NCBI GenBank assembly: GCA_038237245.1
Contig: JBBRYY010000010.1
Coordinates: forward strand, 1 to 57,563
DNA length: 57,563 bases
Source: FEN-1250 sp038237245
GTDB lineage: Bacteria > Gemmatimonadota > Gemmatimonadetes > Gemmatimonadales > Gemmatimonadaceae
Direction: 5' to 3'
Shown: piece after piece, positions 1 to 7,713 of the stretch
Layout: the number at the start of each line of letters is the position of its first letter
How positions within the stretch are numbered: the stretch's first letter is position 1
The notes under the pieces: model-generated
What the model was told of the DNA's origin: nothing
Database searches by the model: none
The model's input: only the letters and a program-made list of their open reading frames with translations
Program-made: the position numbers and the translations under genes

Positions 1-16
1 CACACCGGATTCGCAC

Positions 17-1162
17 ATGGCGACCTTCGTCAAGACACGGGACATCCCGATCGCCGGCGCCCATACGCTGCCGCAGGAATTCTTCGTCTCCCCCGAGCTC
101 TTCGCCGAGGAGCGCGACCGCATCTTCGCGCGCCGCTGGGTCTGCATCGGGCGCGAGTCGAAGATCGCGAACAAGGGCGATTATTTTTTGCATACAATCG
201 GGAACGACAACATCATCGTCCTCCGCGACCAGTCCGGTGAGATCCGCGCACACTACAACAGCTGTCGCCACCGCGGCGCCCGCATGTGCGAAGCCGCCTC
301 GGGCAAGCTCTCCGAAACCATCCAGTGCCCCTATCACGCCTGGACGTACGCCCTCGACGGCCGCCTCGTCGGCGCCCAGACCAGCGATTCCATCCCCGGC
401 TTCGACAAGAAGAACTTCCATCTCGTCGGCGTCGCCATCGCGGCCTGGGAAGGATTTCTCTTCATCAACCAGGACGCCAACCCCGAGCCCTTCGAAGAGG
501 CCTTCGCCTCCCTCCTCGGCCGCTTCGAGCGTTTCAACCTCCCGGGGCTCACCGTCGCACGCACCATCGAGTACGACGTGAAGGCGAACTGGAAGCTCGT
601 CTTCCAGAACTACTCCGAGTGCTACCACTGCTCGCCCGTGCATCCGCAGCTGACGAAGATCACGCCGTCCAACAGCGGTGAGAACGATCTGTTCGAGGGC
701 CCCTTCCTCGGCGGCTACATGGTGATGAACGAGCAGCACGAGAGCTTGACCATGAGCGGCGAAGCATGCGGCGTCACCGTGGGCGATCTCGATGAGGCGG
801 ACATGAAGCGGGTGTACTACTACTCGATCTTCCCGAACATGCTGCTCAGCCTTCACCCCGACTACGTGATGGCTCACTACATCACGCCGGTCGCGCCGGA
901 CCGCTCGCTCATCACCTGCGAGTGGCTCTTCCATCCGGACAGCGTGCGCGACGAGACGTGGAACGTCGAGGACGGCATCGCCTTCTGGGATCTGACGAAC
1001 CGTCAGGACTGGCACGTCTGCGAGATCAGTCAGCAGGGAATCCAGTCGCGCGGCTATCGACCGGGCCCCTACTCGAGCCGCGAGAGTCTCTCCGTCATGT
1101 TCGATCGCGAAGTGCTCAACGCGCTCGGCCGCGACGGCGAAGGCGGCGGAGATATTCACTGA
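17..1162 (+). CDS. Rieske 2Fe-2S ring-hydroxylating/demethylating oxygenase, alpha subunit
   Basis: 381-aa non-heme iron oxygenase of the Rieske family. The N-terminal Rieske domain has the CxH...CxxH ligands C83, H85, C104 and H107. The catalytic SRPBCC domain has the NYSECYHC segment with H204 and H209 as likely mononuclear iron ligands, and a C-terminal NRQDW motif. The family hydroxylates aromatics or N-methyl groups. The overall look is closest to the glycine-betaine/carnitine-type oxygenases, whose hydroxylated N-methyl group leaves as formaldehyde. No reductase partner is encoded in the window. The gene converges on the NmrA-like gene, and a related Rieske protein lies at 4664-5824. 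Only 16 bases precede the ATG, so its promoter is outside the window. The Rieske assignment is firm; the substrate is inferred. Confidence 0.92.
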   Translation: MATFVKTRDIPIAGAHTLPQEFFVSPELFAEERDRIFARRWVCIGRESKIANKGDYFLHTIGNDNIIVLRDQSGEIRAHYNSCRHRGARMCEAASGKLSETIQCPYHAWTYALDGRLVGAQTSDSIPGFDKKNFHLVGVAIAAWEGFLFINQDANPEPFEEAFASLLGRFERFNLPGLTVARTIEYDVKANWKLVFQNYSECYHCSPVHPQLTKITPSNSGENDLFEGPFLGGYMVMNEQHESLTMSGEACGVTVGDLDEADMKRVYYYSIFPNMLLSLHPDYVMAHYITPVAPDRSLITCEWLFHPDSVRDETWNVEDGIAFWDLTNRQDWHVCEISQQGIQSRGYRPGPYSSRESLSVMFDREVLNALGRDGEGGGDIH

Positions 1163-1198
1163 GCTGATCGGTCAGAGGTATCGGCGAGAGATCAGCTC
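1161..1198. terminator. Candidate bidirectional terminator between convergent genes
   Basis: A perfect 9-bp inverted repeat, GAGCTGATC (1161-1169) and GATCAGCTC (1190-1198), encloses a 20-nt loop and overlaps the stop codons of both converging genes. There is no U tract, so Rho-independent termination is uncertain. Confidence 0.45.
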
Positions 1199-2052
1199 TT
1201 CCACTCCACCGCCATCTCCTTCGCGTAGGCCGCGAAGCGGCGCGGAGCGTGGCCGAGCAGCGCGGTCTGCGTCGCGATGTCGGCGGCCGTCGCCTTGAGC
1301 CCGTGCTGTTGAAAATGTGCGTACATGAGTTTGAAGTCGTACAGCATCGACGCCGGCAGCCACGCGCGCTGCTGCGCCTCCCACGCGTCGAGATCATCGC
1401 CAGCGTACCTGATCGGTTTCCCGAGTGCGCGGCTCCACTCCGCGGCCGTGCTCTCGCCCGTTACCAGCTCGGGACCGACGAGGTTGTAGCTCTTGCCATT
1501 ATGGCCTTCGGTCGTGAGCGCGACGACCGCTGCCTCCGCGATGTCGCGAACATCGACGCGCGATAGCCCGACGTCGCCGATCGGCTGTGGGTACACGCCG
1601 TAGCTCATGAGTGCCTCCTTCATCCAGACATCGTTCTGGTAGAAGTTGTTCGGCCGAATGATCGTGTACTGCATCCCCGATTTCCTGATCGCCGCCTCGA
1701 TGCCGATCTTCCCACCGAAGTGCGGCAGGTGCGGCGCGCCCTCGAGATCTTGCACGGACAGATAGACGATGCGCTTCACTCCCGCATCGCGCGCGCCGTT
1801 GACGCCGAGGAAACCTTCGAAGCTCTCGGTGGTACTCACGGGATTCAGAAGAAACACGGCTTCGAATCCCGCGAAGACGCCGAGCGTCGACGGATCCATG
1901 AGGTCGCCGATCACGCCGCTCACGCCGGATGGAAGCTTGCTCGCGTGCTCGGCCGAACGCGTGAGCACGGACACCTGTTCGCCGCGTGTCCGCAGCTGAC
2001 GAACGGTTTCGGAACCGACGGTGCCGGTGCCACCAACGACGAGAATTTTCAT
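1192..2052 (-). CDS. NmrA-like NAD(P)-binding atypical SDR protein
   Basis: 286 aa, the usual length for the NmrA/HSCARG group of atypical short-chain dehydrogenases. The Rossmann dinucleotide-binding loop GGTGTVG is at residues 7-13. Further features of the group are an IIRPNNFYQN segment in the middle and a VGPELVTG segment near the C-terminus. These proteins either reduce quinone or carbonyl groups or act as redox sensors that bind NAD(P) without catalysis. The ATG is preceded by a clear GGAGAG site. The gene is 39 bp downstream of the permease on the same strand, so it is probably the last gene of the Rieske-flavoenzyme-permease operon. Its role there is unknown; detoxifying an aldehyde product would be one guess. 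Confidence 0.85.
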   Translation of the reverse strand: MKILVVGGTGTVGSETVRQLRTRGEQVSVLTRSAEHASKLPSGVSGVIGDLMDPSTLGVFAGFEAVFLLNPVSTTESFEGFLGVNGARDAGVKRIVYLSVQDLEGAPHLPHFGGKIGIEAAIRKSGMQYTIIRPNNFYQNDVWMKEALMSYGVYPQPIGDVGLSRVDVRDIAEAAVVALTTEGHNGKSYNLVGPELVTGESTAAEWSRALGKPIRYAGDDLDAWEAQQRAWLPASMLYDFKLMYAHFQQHGLKATAADIATQTALLGHAPRRFAAYAKEMAVEWKS

Positions 2053-2091
2053 CGCGCTCTCCGGTGCTGGTATTGTTGGTTGCGCTAAACG

Positions 2092-3504
2092 CTACTTGCG
2101 CCCTCCGATCACGTAGAGCCCAATCCCCAGAACGATCGTGGCCGCCGAAAGCCCGACGATCTTGATGACGGCGAGCGGCTTGTTCGGCTCGTCCTCCGCG
2201 GGAAGCATCGCCAGTCCGATCGCGATGGTGGTGGTCGTAAATCCAATGACCGCGAGCGCGATCGCGACGGGGGCGCCGCCCGGCACGCGCATGACCTCGG
2301 GACCGGCGGGCTCGCGCTGCATCTTGATCAGCGCTCCGAACATGAACAGGTAGGGAATGAAGAACGCGATCACCGCCATGCTGACGAGCACGTTGTATGC
2401 CCCTTCCACCGACGTTCCCGCCTGGCCGGCGAAGACGAAGACGGCGGCGATCGCTGCCTGGACCAGCAGCGCGACGTAGGGCGATCCCCACTTCGGATGG
2501 ATCTTCGCGAATGCGGGCGGCAGCCGCTTGTCGATCCCGATCACGAATGGCAGTCGGCCTGCGGCGGCGAACCACGCGCCCCCCTGCCCAATGCAGCCGA
2601 CGGTGATCAACAGCGCGACACCGGCGCCGATCCATGGTATCCCGAGCTTCGTAGCTACCAGGGTTATAGCGCGCATGATCCCCTGCATGGTCTGGATCTC
2701 GGCGGCGGGCATCGCGAGCAGCAGCGCGACCGTGGCCGCGATATAGAGAATCGTGACGAGCACGCCCGAGATCAGCAGCGCACGCGGAATGTTGCGGCGC
2801 GCATTCTCGATCTCATCGCCGAGCATCGATGCGCTCTCGAGGCCACTCAGCGAGAAGGCGACCGTCGACCAGAAGATGATGTCCTTGAGATGCGTGCTCG
2901 GAATGAAGGAACGCGCGGTGAAGGGCGTGGCGGAGCCGTAGAGCATGGCCGAGGCGATGCCCATGCCGACGAGCACGATTCCCGCAATCCACAGCCCGAT
3001 CGCGCCGAGGTTGTGCAGCCACTTCCCGATGTTCAGACCGACGACGTTCAACCCGCTCGCGATCGCGAGCGCGATCATCGAGAAGATGATGAAGTACGGC
3101 TGACTGCTCTGCAGATGGTCGAAGCGGTGACCGAAGATGTAGAGCGCGTTCGCGGCCGCGAAGTAGAACAGGCTCGGGAAGTACGGCAGATTCGAGCACC
3201 AGTACAGATATCCCGAGATATATCCGGGGAATTCACCGAACGCGCGTCTCGTCCAGGCATAGAGTCCGCCTTCATCGGGATGCCGTGACGACAGCTCGAG
3301 CACCGTGAACATCATCGGTATGTAGAACGCCAGCGCCCCCATGATCCAGATGACGACCGCGCTGGGCCCGGCGGCAGCAGCCGAGGAGATGAAGCGAATG
3401 CTGAATCCAGTGACGAGATAGAAGAGGACGAGGTCGCGGAAGCCCATCGTGCGACGCAGCGCCGCTGGCTTCCCGTCGATCGTTCCCTCGTGCAGGTCCG
3501 TCAC
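2092..3504 (-). CDS. APC-superfamily amino acid/amine permease
   Basis: 470-aa integral membrane protein with about twelve hydrophobic segments. It has the LSSRHPDEGGLYAW stretch near the first helices, typical of amino acid-polyamine-organocation transporters (glutamate/GABA and amine antiporter group). A longer frame runs upstream through the preceding gene. I chose the GTG at 3504 because it overlaps the TGA of the flavoenzyme gene as GTGA and leads into LHEGTIDGK and then the first membrane helix. An ATG at 3447 is the alternative. By context it most likely imports the N-methylated amine or amino acid degraded by the neighbouring oxygenase and oxidase. The substrate is inferred. Confidence 0.88.
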   Translation of the reverse strand: MTDLHEGTIDGKPAALRRTMGFRDLVLFYLVTGFSIRFISSAAAAGPSAVVIWIMGALAFYIPMMFTVLELSSRHPDEGGLYAWTRRAFGEFPGYISGYLYWCSNLPYFPSLFYFAAANALYIFGHRFDHLQSSQPYFIIFSMIALAIASGLNVVGLNIGKWLHNLGAIGLWIAGIVLVGMGIASAMLYGSATPFTARSFIPSTHLKDIIFWSTVAFSLSGLESASMLGDEIENARRNIPRALLISGVLVTILYIAATVALLLAMPAAEIQTMQGIMRAITLVATKLGIPWIGAGVALLITVGCIGQGGAWFAAAGRLPFVIGIDKRLPPAFAKIHPKWGSPYVALLVQAAIAAVFVFAGQAGTSVEGAYNVLVSMAVIAFFIPYLFMFGALIKMQREPAGPEVMRVPGGAPVAIALAVIGFTTTTIAIGLAMLPAEDEPNKPLAVIKIVGLSAATIVLGIGLYVIGGRK

Positions 3505-4667
3505 TGCATGTAGTGCTTCGGGGGATTCTTCATTCTGAGGATCGGCCGGTCGAGCGCGAACGGCGCGAGATCGATCGTCGACTTGCCATCGATCGCGAGC
3601 TCGGAGAGCAGCCGCCCGATCTGCGACGCGAACTTGAACGCGTGGCCCGCGCCGATCGCGACGACGACGTTGTCGTGCCCGGGCACCGTGTCGATCACGA
3701 AGTCGCGGTCCGGCGTCAGCGTGTAGAGGCAGGTCTTCGTGTAGATGATCGGCCCCAGCGCGCCAGGGATGTAGCGCGAAAGAAAGTCCTCGACGCCGCG
3801 AAGATTCTCCGGTTCTGGCTCGAAGTCGCGCGTGTCCGCGGTCGTCGGCTTGCCGCCCGCATCCTGCGCCGCCTTCGGTCCCTTCTCTCCGAACGTCGGA
3901 AATCCGTAGAAGCACGGATCGTCCATCCAGATCCACACGGGAAAACGGTCCGGCGCGAAATCCTCAGGGTGCTTCGCCGCGAAGTACGTCACCTGCTCGC
4001 GCGTCACCTCGAGCGGGAGCTCGATACCAAGATATCCGAGCGCCCGGTTGGACCACGGACCCGCCGCGATCACGAGCTTCCTGCAGCGGAAATTCCCATT
4101 CGCCGTCTCGACCGTCACCTCGTCACCATTCGTGACGATGTTCGTGACCGGCGTATCGTCGATGAGCGTTGCGCCGTTCGCGCGCGCCATCTTCTGGTGC
4201 GCAGCGTTCGCGCGCGCGGCCATCGCGATGCCGCTCTGCTCCTGAAACAGACCCTCGATGTCATCCGACAGCGTGAACTGCGGCCAGCGCTTCATGATCT
4301 CGTCGGCGTCGAGATCCTCGTACTCCACATTGCATGCGCTCATCGCGCTGCGATACGCGTCGAGCGGAATCTTCGTGTCGTACTTCGCGAAGTCGAGGCC
4401 GCCGGTCTTCAGCACTACCTGGTCGCCGCTCTCACGCTGCAACACGTCCCACGCAAAATAGGCGAGCTTCGCGAGCTTGACGTACGCCGTGTTGTGATAC
4501 GAGAGCCGGATGATGCGCGAGTGATCCTGCGACTCACCGCGCACATGTCCGATCTCGAACTGCTCGATCCCCAGCACCTCCGCGCCCGCTTTTCGCGACA
4601 GCCAGTACGCCGCTCCGCTTCCGAGCCCGCCGAGTCCCAGAACGATGTATTCGTAGTCGCGCTTCAC
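3501..4667 (-). CDS. Monomeric sarcosine oxidase / N-methyl amino acid oxidase-like flavoprotein
   Basis: 388 aa, the same length as monomeric sarcosine oxidase. The FAD-binding GLGGLGSG loop is near residue 11. The motif TCLYTLTPD with C313 matches the cysteine that carries covalent FAD in this family, and lysines 262/265 lie where the oxygen-activating lysine is found. The enzymes oxidise secondary or tertiary N-methyl amines to a demethylated amine, formaldehyde and hydrogen peroxide. The start is GTG at 4667, overlapping the stop of the upstream Rieske gene as GTGA; the 3' end overlaps the permease start in the same way, so the three genes are translationally coupled. A sarcosine- or dimethylglycine-type substrate is inferred from family and context. 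Confidence 0.9.
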   Translation of the reverse strand: MKRDYEYIVLGLGGLGSGAAYWLSRKAGAEVLGIEQFEIGHVRGESQDHSRIIRLSYHNTAYVKLAKLAYFAWDVLQRESGDQVVLKTGGLDFAKYDTKIPLDAYRSAMSACNVEYEDLDADEIMKRWPQFTLSDDIEGLFQEQSGIAMAARANAAHQKMARANGATLIDDTPVTNIVTNGDEVTVETANGNFRCRKLVIAAGPWSNRALGYLGIELPLEVTREQVTYFAAKHPEDFAPDRFPVWIWMDDPCFYGFPTFGEKGPKAAQDAGGKPTTADTRDFEPEPENLRGVEDFLSRYIPGALGPIIYTKTCLYTLTPDRDFVIDTVPGHDNVVVAIGAGHAFKFASQIGRLLSELAIDGKSTIDLAPFALDRPILRMKNPPKHYMQ

Positions 4668-5824
4668 TTCGGGATGTCCCCAAGGCGCTCACCGACGTAG
4701 CGCCGAATGTCGAGGCTGAAGCTCTCCATCGGCGCGTAGAAGCCCGATTCGAAGACGCGACTCCGCATCCCGCGCTGCACACCCTCGCAGATCGCCCAGT
4801 CCTGCCGGTTCACGAGATCCCAGAAGTCGATGGCATCCGACGGATCGAAGTTGGGCTTGGCGATCTCGTTTGGATGAAAGAGAAAATCGCAATCGATGGT
4901 CGTATGCTCGGCGCTGCGAGGCCGCACGGTGAACGCGGCGACGTGGTCGGCCGAGAGGCTGATCATGAGGTTGGGATAGATCAGCTCACCCTTGTGGCGC
5001 ACGCGTTCGTCGTCATTGAGCCCGGGAAACGGCTCGCGCACGCTCGTGCCACTGTGCGTGAACGTCCACGCCCCCTCGGCGTGCTCGATCCCGCGCTCCC
5101 AGTCGAGCTCCGAGCCGCCGCGCACCTTGAATCCCGGCACGACCTTGCAGAGCTCCGGATGCACACCCGCGCAGTGATAGCACTCGTTGTAGTTCTCGAG
5201 CATCACCTTCCAGTTCGCATCGATCTCGTAGGTGATGCGCTTCACGCGTCGGAGATCGGCGAGCGGATAGTTCGCGAGCCGCGTTGCCGCCTCGCCGATC
5301 TGCTCGCGCAGCGGGTAGCCGCGAGCAGCCGCCTCGCGCGGCATGAGGTTCAGAAAGAAGAAGCCGCCCCACGTGTCGATCCCGACGGGAAAGAGCGAGA
5401 GCGCCTCCTTGCGAACGCCTGCGCTCTCGTCGAGATACGGCGCCGTGCGTAGCGCGCCGTCGAGCGTGTAGGTCCACGCGTGATACGGACACTTGATTCC
5501 GCTCCCGAACGATCCGGAGAGCTCTGGCGCGCAGCCGGTGCTGTCGGTTCCGGTGAGTACGAGCTGGCACCCCCGGTGACGACACACATTATAGTAGGCG
5601 CGGAGCGCGCCCTCGCGCGTGCGCACGACGAGCAAGCTCTCCCCGGCGACATCCACGACGAGATAGCTCCCGGGCGTCGCGAGATCCTCCTCGCGTCCGG
5701 CGAAGAACCATTCGCGCATGAAGATGCGCTCCTTCTCGCGCGCGAACAGCTCGGGCGAGAGGTAGTGCTCGCGCGTGAGTGTGCGCTCCATGCCAACGGG
5801 CGCCCCGATCGCCGGCTGCGTCAT
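4664..5824 (-). CDS. Rieske oxygenase alpha subunit, second copy
   Basis: 386 aa. Rieske ligands are C81, H83, C112 and H115 and the mononuclear iron site is in NYNECYHCAGVHPEL. The spacing between the two Rieske ligand pairs is longer than in the paralogue at 17-1162 because of a glycine/serine-rich insertion. It is the first gene of a minus-strand operon with a sarcosine-oxidase-like flavoenzyme, a permease and an NmrA-like protein. The ATG follows a good GGAGAG site. The context suggests it starts demethylation of a quaternary or tertiary amine (glycine betaine, carnitine or stachydrine-like), and the flavoenzyme then removes the next methyl. The electron-donating reductase must be encoded elsewhere. 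Confidence 0.92.
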   Translation of the reverse strand: MTQPAIGAPVGMERTLTREHYLSPELFAREKERIFMREWFFAGREEDLATPGSYLVVDVAGESLLVVRTREGALRAYYNVCRHRGCQLVLTGTDSTGCAPELSGSFGSGIKCPYHAWTYTLDGALRTAPYLDESAGVRKEALSLFPVGIDTWGGFFFLNLMPREAAARGYPLREQIGEAATRLANYPLADLRRVKRITYEIDANWKVMLENYNECYHCAGVHPELCKVVPGFKVRGGSELDWERGIEHAEGAWTFTHSGTSVREPFPGLNDDERVRHKGELIYPNLMISLSADHVAAFTVRPRSAEHTTIDCDFLFHPNEIAKPNFDPSDAIDFWDLVNRQDWAICEGVQRGMRSRVFESGFYAPMESFSLDIRRYVGERLGDIPK

Positions 5825-5839
5825 CGTCTCTCCGAAATG

Positions 5840-5856
5840 TCAGGGACTGCCCCTGA
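5840..5856. promoter_or_regulatory. Palindrome upstream of Rieske operon (candidate operator)
   Basis: TCAGGG-ACTGC-CCCTGA is a perfect 6-bp inverted repeat with a 5-bp centre. It ends 16 bp upstream of the Rieske ATG at 5824. The position suits a repressor site or a leader hairpin; no binding protein is identified. Confidence 0.35.
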
Positions 5857-6047
5857 GCTGACCGCTCTGCTCGGGGCGCATAACATGCCGCCAAACCAGT
5901 GTGGTCGCAATTCAGCGGCGTTCGACCGTGAGCCGCTAAACGCCCAGGGCCACGCCGGGTGACTCACCTGCAGCCCACTTGACGCCACCTCCGTGTGATG
6001 CTATCCTGGAATCACAATCGAAGACGCCCGTGGTAATTTGCCGCCTA

Positions 6048-6076
6048 TTGCAGCCACGTTAAATAAATGCTAAAAC
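6048..6076 (+). promoter_or_regulatory. Candidate sigma-70-type promoter for aminotransferase gene
   Basis: A -35-like TTGCAG (6048-6053) is followed after exactly 17 bp by a -10-like TAAAAC (6071-6076) in a locally AT-rich stretch. Transcription would begin around 6083, at the foot of the hairpin described next. Confidence 0.4.
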
Positions 6077-6083
6077 GCGAACC

Positions 6084-6112
6084 CCCGGGTGGCAGGTCCC
6101 CCGGGATTTTTT
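6084..6112 (+). terminator. Terminator-like hairpin in the aminotransferase leader
   Basis: CCCGGG at 6084-6089 can pair with CCCGGG at 6100-6105 around a 10-nt loop, followed by one A and TTTTTT (6107-6112). This has the form of a Rho-independent terminator on the plus strand, yet no plus-strand gene ends nearby and the next gene starts 22 bp later. It may be an attenuator or protect against read-through from upstream. Confidence 0.5.
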
Positions 6113-6133
6113 GCATCTGTACCTCTCGAGGCC

Positions 6134-7345
6134 ATGACTTCTCTCTCATCCACCGCCGTTCAGCTCCCGATCGCTTCGCGCATCGACGGCCTTCGCTCCG
6201 AAGGCGCCTTCGAGGTACTCGCGAGCGCGCGTGCGCTCGAGCGGAAAGGACGACAGATCCTCCACCTCGAAATCGGAGAGCCGGATTTTCCAACGGCGCC
6301 ACACATCGTCGAAGCGGGCGTGCGCGCGCTCCAGAACGGTGAGACGAAGTACGGCCCCGCCGGCGGCATCCTCGAGCTCCGCGTCGCGATCGCGAACCAC
6401 CTGTCGACGCTCGGCATCAATGCCTCACCCGATGACGTCGTCGTCACACCGGGATCGAAGCCGATTCTCCTCTACGCTGCACTCGCGCTCCTCGAGAACG
6501 GCGACGAGGCACTCATCCCGGATCCCGCGTACCCGATCTACGACTCGGTCGTCCGCTTCGCGGGCGCGCGCCCCGTTACCTATCGGCTCGATTCGTCGAA
6601 CGGCTTCGCCCCCGACATCGACGCGATCGAAGCGGCAATCACGTCGCGCACGCGCGTGCTCTTCCTCAACACGCCGCAGAATCCCACCGGCGGCGTGATC
6701 GACGCGGAACGTCTCGCCGCACTTGCGCAACTCGCCGAGTCGAACGACCTGATCATCGTCGTCGATGAGATCTATCGGCCGTTCAACTACGGCGCGCCGC
6801 CCGTGCCGTCGATCCTCACGCTCCCCGGGATGCGCGAGCGATGTATTCTCGTCGACGGATTCTCCAAGGCTCACGCGATGACCGGCTGGCGGCTCGGCTA
6901 CGGGCTGCTCCCCACCCCGCTCGCGTCGCGCTTCGCACTGCTCGCGCTCAACGATCACGCGTGCGTTCCCGCCTTCGTGCAGCGCGCTGGCATCGCGGCG
7001 CTCACCGGCACACAGGAGCCGCTCCACACGATGATCAACGAATTTGCGGCGCGCCGCACGCTCGTCACCGATCGTCTCTCCGCGATCGCAGGCGTGCGCA
7101 TCTCCGCGCCAGCGGGCGCGTTCTACGCATTCCCGGATGTCTCCGAGGCGACGAACGCCGCAGGGATCACCGCCGCGCAGCTCGCGACGAAGCTCCTCCA
7201 GGAGTACGGCGTCGCGCTCCTTCCCGGCACCGCGTTCGGCGCGGCCGGTGAAGGTCATCTCCGTCTCTCCTTCGCTACGGGGCGCGCGGATCTCGACAAG
7301 GCACTGACGCTGGTGCACGAATGCTTCCGCTCACTTTCCAGTTGA
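6134..7345 (+). CDS. Class I/II PLP-dependent aminotransferase
   Basis: 403-aa fold-type I aminotransferase, aspartate-aminotransferase superfamily. EIGEPDFPT is near residue 46, NPTGG at 183-187, the cofactor-binding D211 and Y214 are in VVDEIY, the Schiff-base lysine K245 is in DGFSKAHAMTGWR, and the substrate-carboxylate arginine is in LRLSF near the C-terminus. A GTG at 6089 would extend the frame but lies inside the terminator-like hairpin, so I prefer the ATG at 6134. The sequence does not fix the amino-acid specificity. It is followed after 91 bp by a sulfur-carrier gene and may share its transcript. Together with the threonine-synthase-like enzyme downstream it suggests aspartate-family or sulfur amino acid metabolism. 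Confidence 0.9.
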   Translation: MTSLSSTAVQLPIASRIDGLRSEGAFEVLASARALERKGRQILHLEIGEPDFPTAPHIVEAGVRALQNGETKYGPAGGILELRVAIANHLSTLGINASPDDVVVTPGSKPILLYAALALLENGDEALIPDPAYPIYDSVVRFAGARPVTYRLDSSNGFAPDIDAIEAAITSRTRVLFLNTPQNPTGGVIDAERLAALAQLAESNDLIIVVDEIYRPFNYGAPPVPSILTLPGMRERCILVDGFSKAHAMTGWRLGYGLLPTPLASRFALLALNDHACVPAFVQRAGIAALTGTQEPLHTMINEFAARRTLVTDRLSAIAGVRISAPAGAFYAFPDVSEATNAAGITAAQLATKLLQEYGVALLPGTAFGAAGEGHLRLSFATGRADLDKALTLVHECFRSLSS

Positions 7346-7436
7346 CGACATGTCCGTAGCCGCCGCACGCCGCCCACGCATCGAAGTCGCCTCCTGATTC
7401 TCGTTCGCACTTTCCGTCTTTTTGCATAGAGGTCGT

Positions 7437-7709
7437 ATGGCTGTCACTCTTTTTCTTCCCACGGTTCTCGCCCGCCTCGCCGACAGCGGTACTCTTCGGT
7501 CCGAGGGCGACACGGTTGGTGAAGTCGTCGCGAACATCGCCGGCCGCTATCCGGACCTTGCGCCACGCCTCCGCGACGAGAATGGTGATCCGTACGCCTT
7601 CGTCACTTTCTATCTCAACGACGAAGACATCCGCTTCTCCGGCAGCTTCAAGTCGCCGGTGAAGGACGGCGACGAGCTCACCATTGTTCCGGCCATCGCC
7701 GGAGGTTGA
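7437..7709 (+). CDS. MoaD/ThiS-family sulfur carrier protein
   Basis: 90-aa ubiquitin-like protein ending in the characteristic Gly-Gly (AIAGG), the residue that is adenylated and converted to a thiocarboxylate by an E1-like enzyme. The conserved V-K-DGDELTIVPAIAGG end is typical of MoaD/CysO-type carriers. I chose the ATG at 7437, behind an AGAGG site, over a TTG five codons earlier. The stop is four bases before the MoeB-rhodanese start, so the two genes are almost certainly co-translated and are natural partners. No other molybdopterin gene (moaA, moaC, moaE) is nearby, so a role in cysteine or methionine sulfur transfer is at least as likely as molybdopterin synthesis. Confidence 0.88.
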   Translation: MAVTLFLPTVLARLADSGTLRSEGDTVGEVVANIAGRYPDLAPRLRDENGDPYAFVTFYLNDEDIRFSGSFKSPVKDGDELTIVPAIAGG

Positions 7710-7713
7710 TTCG

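Larger units (their letters stand above)
5825..6133. other. 309-bp divergent intergenic region
   Basis: This region separates the minus-strand Rieske operon from the plus-strand aminotransferase gene. It holds a palindrome close to the Rieske start (5840-5856), a plausible plus-strand promoter (6048-6076) and a G+C hairpin with a six-T tract (6084-6112). No additional open reading frame with coding character was seen. Confidence 0.7.

Noticed and set aside
183..193. ATTTTTTGCAT, repeated at 6106-6116 and nearly so at 7418-7427
   Set aside because: The first copy lies within coding sequence and the others in different contexts; no common role is apparent.
6081..6116. GGGTGGCA near a hairpin and T tract considered as a T-box leader
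   Set aside because: The T-box core (AGGGUGGNACCGCG) is not complete, no stem I or specifier loop could be drawn in the 300-bp gap, and the lineage is not one where T-boxes are common.
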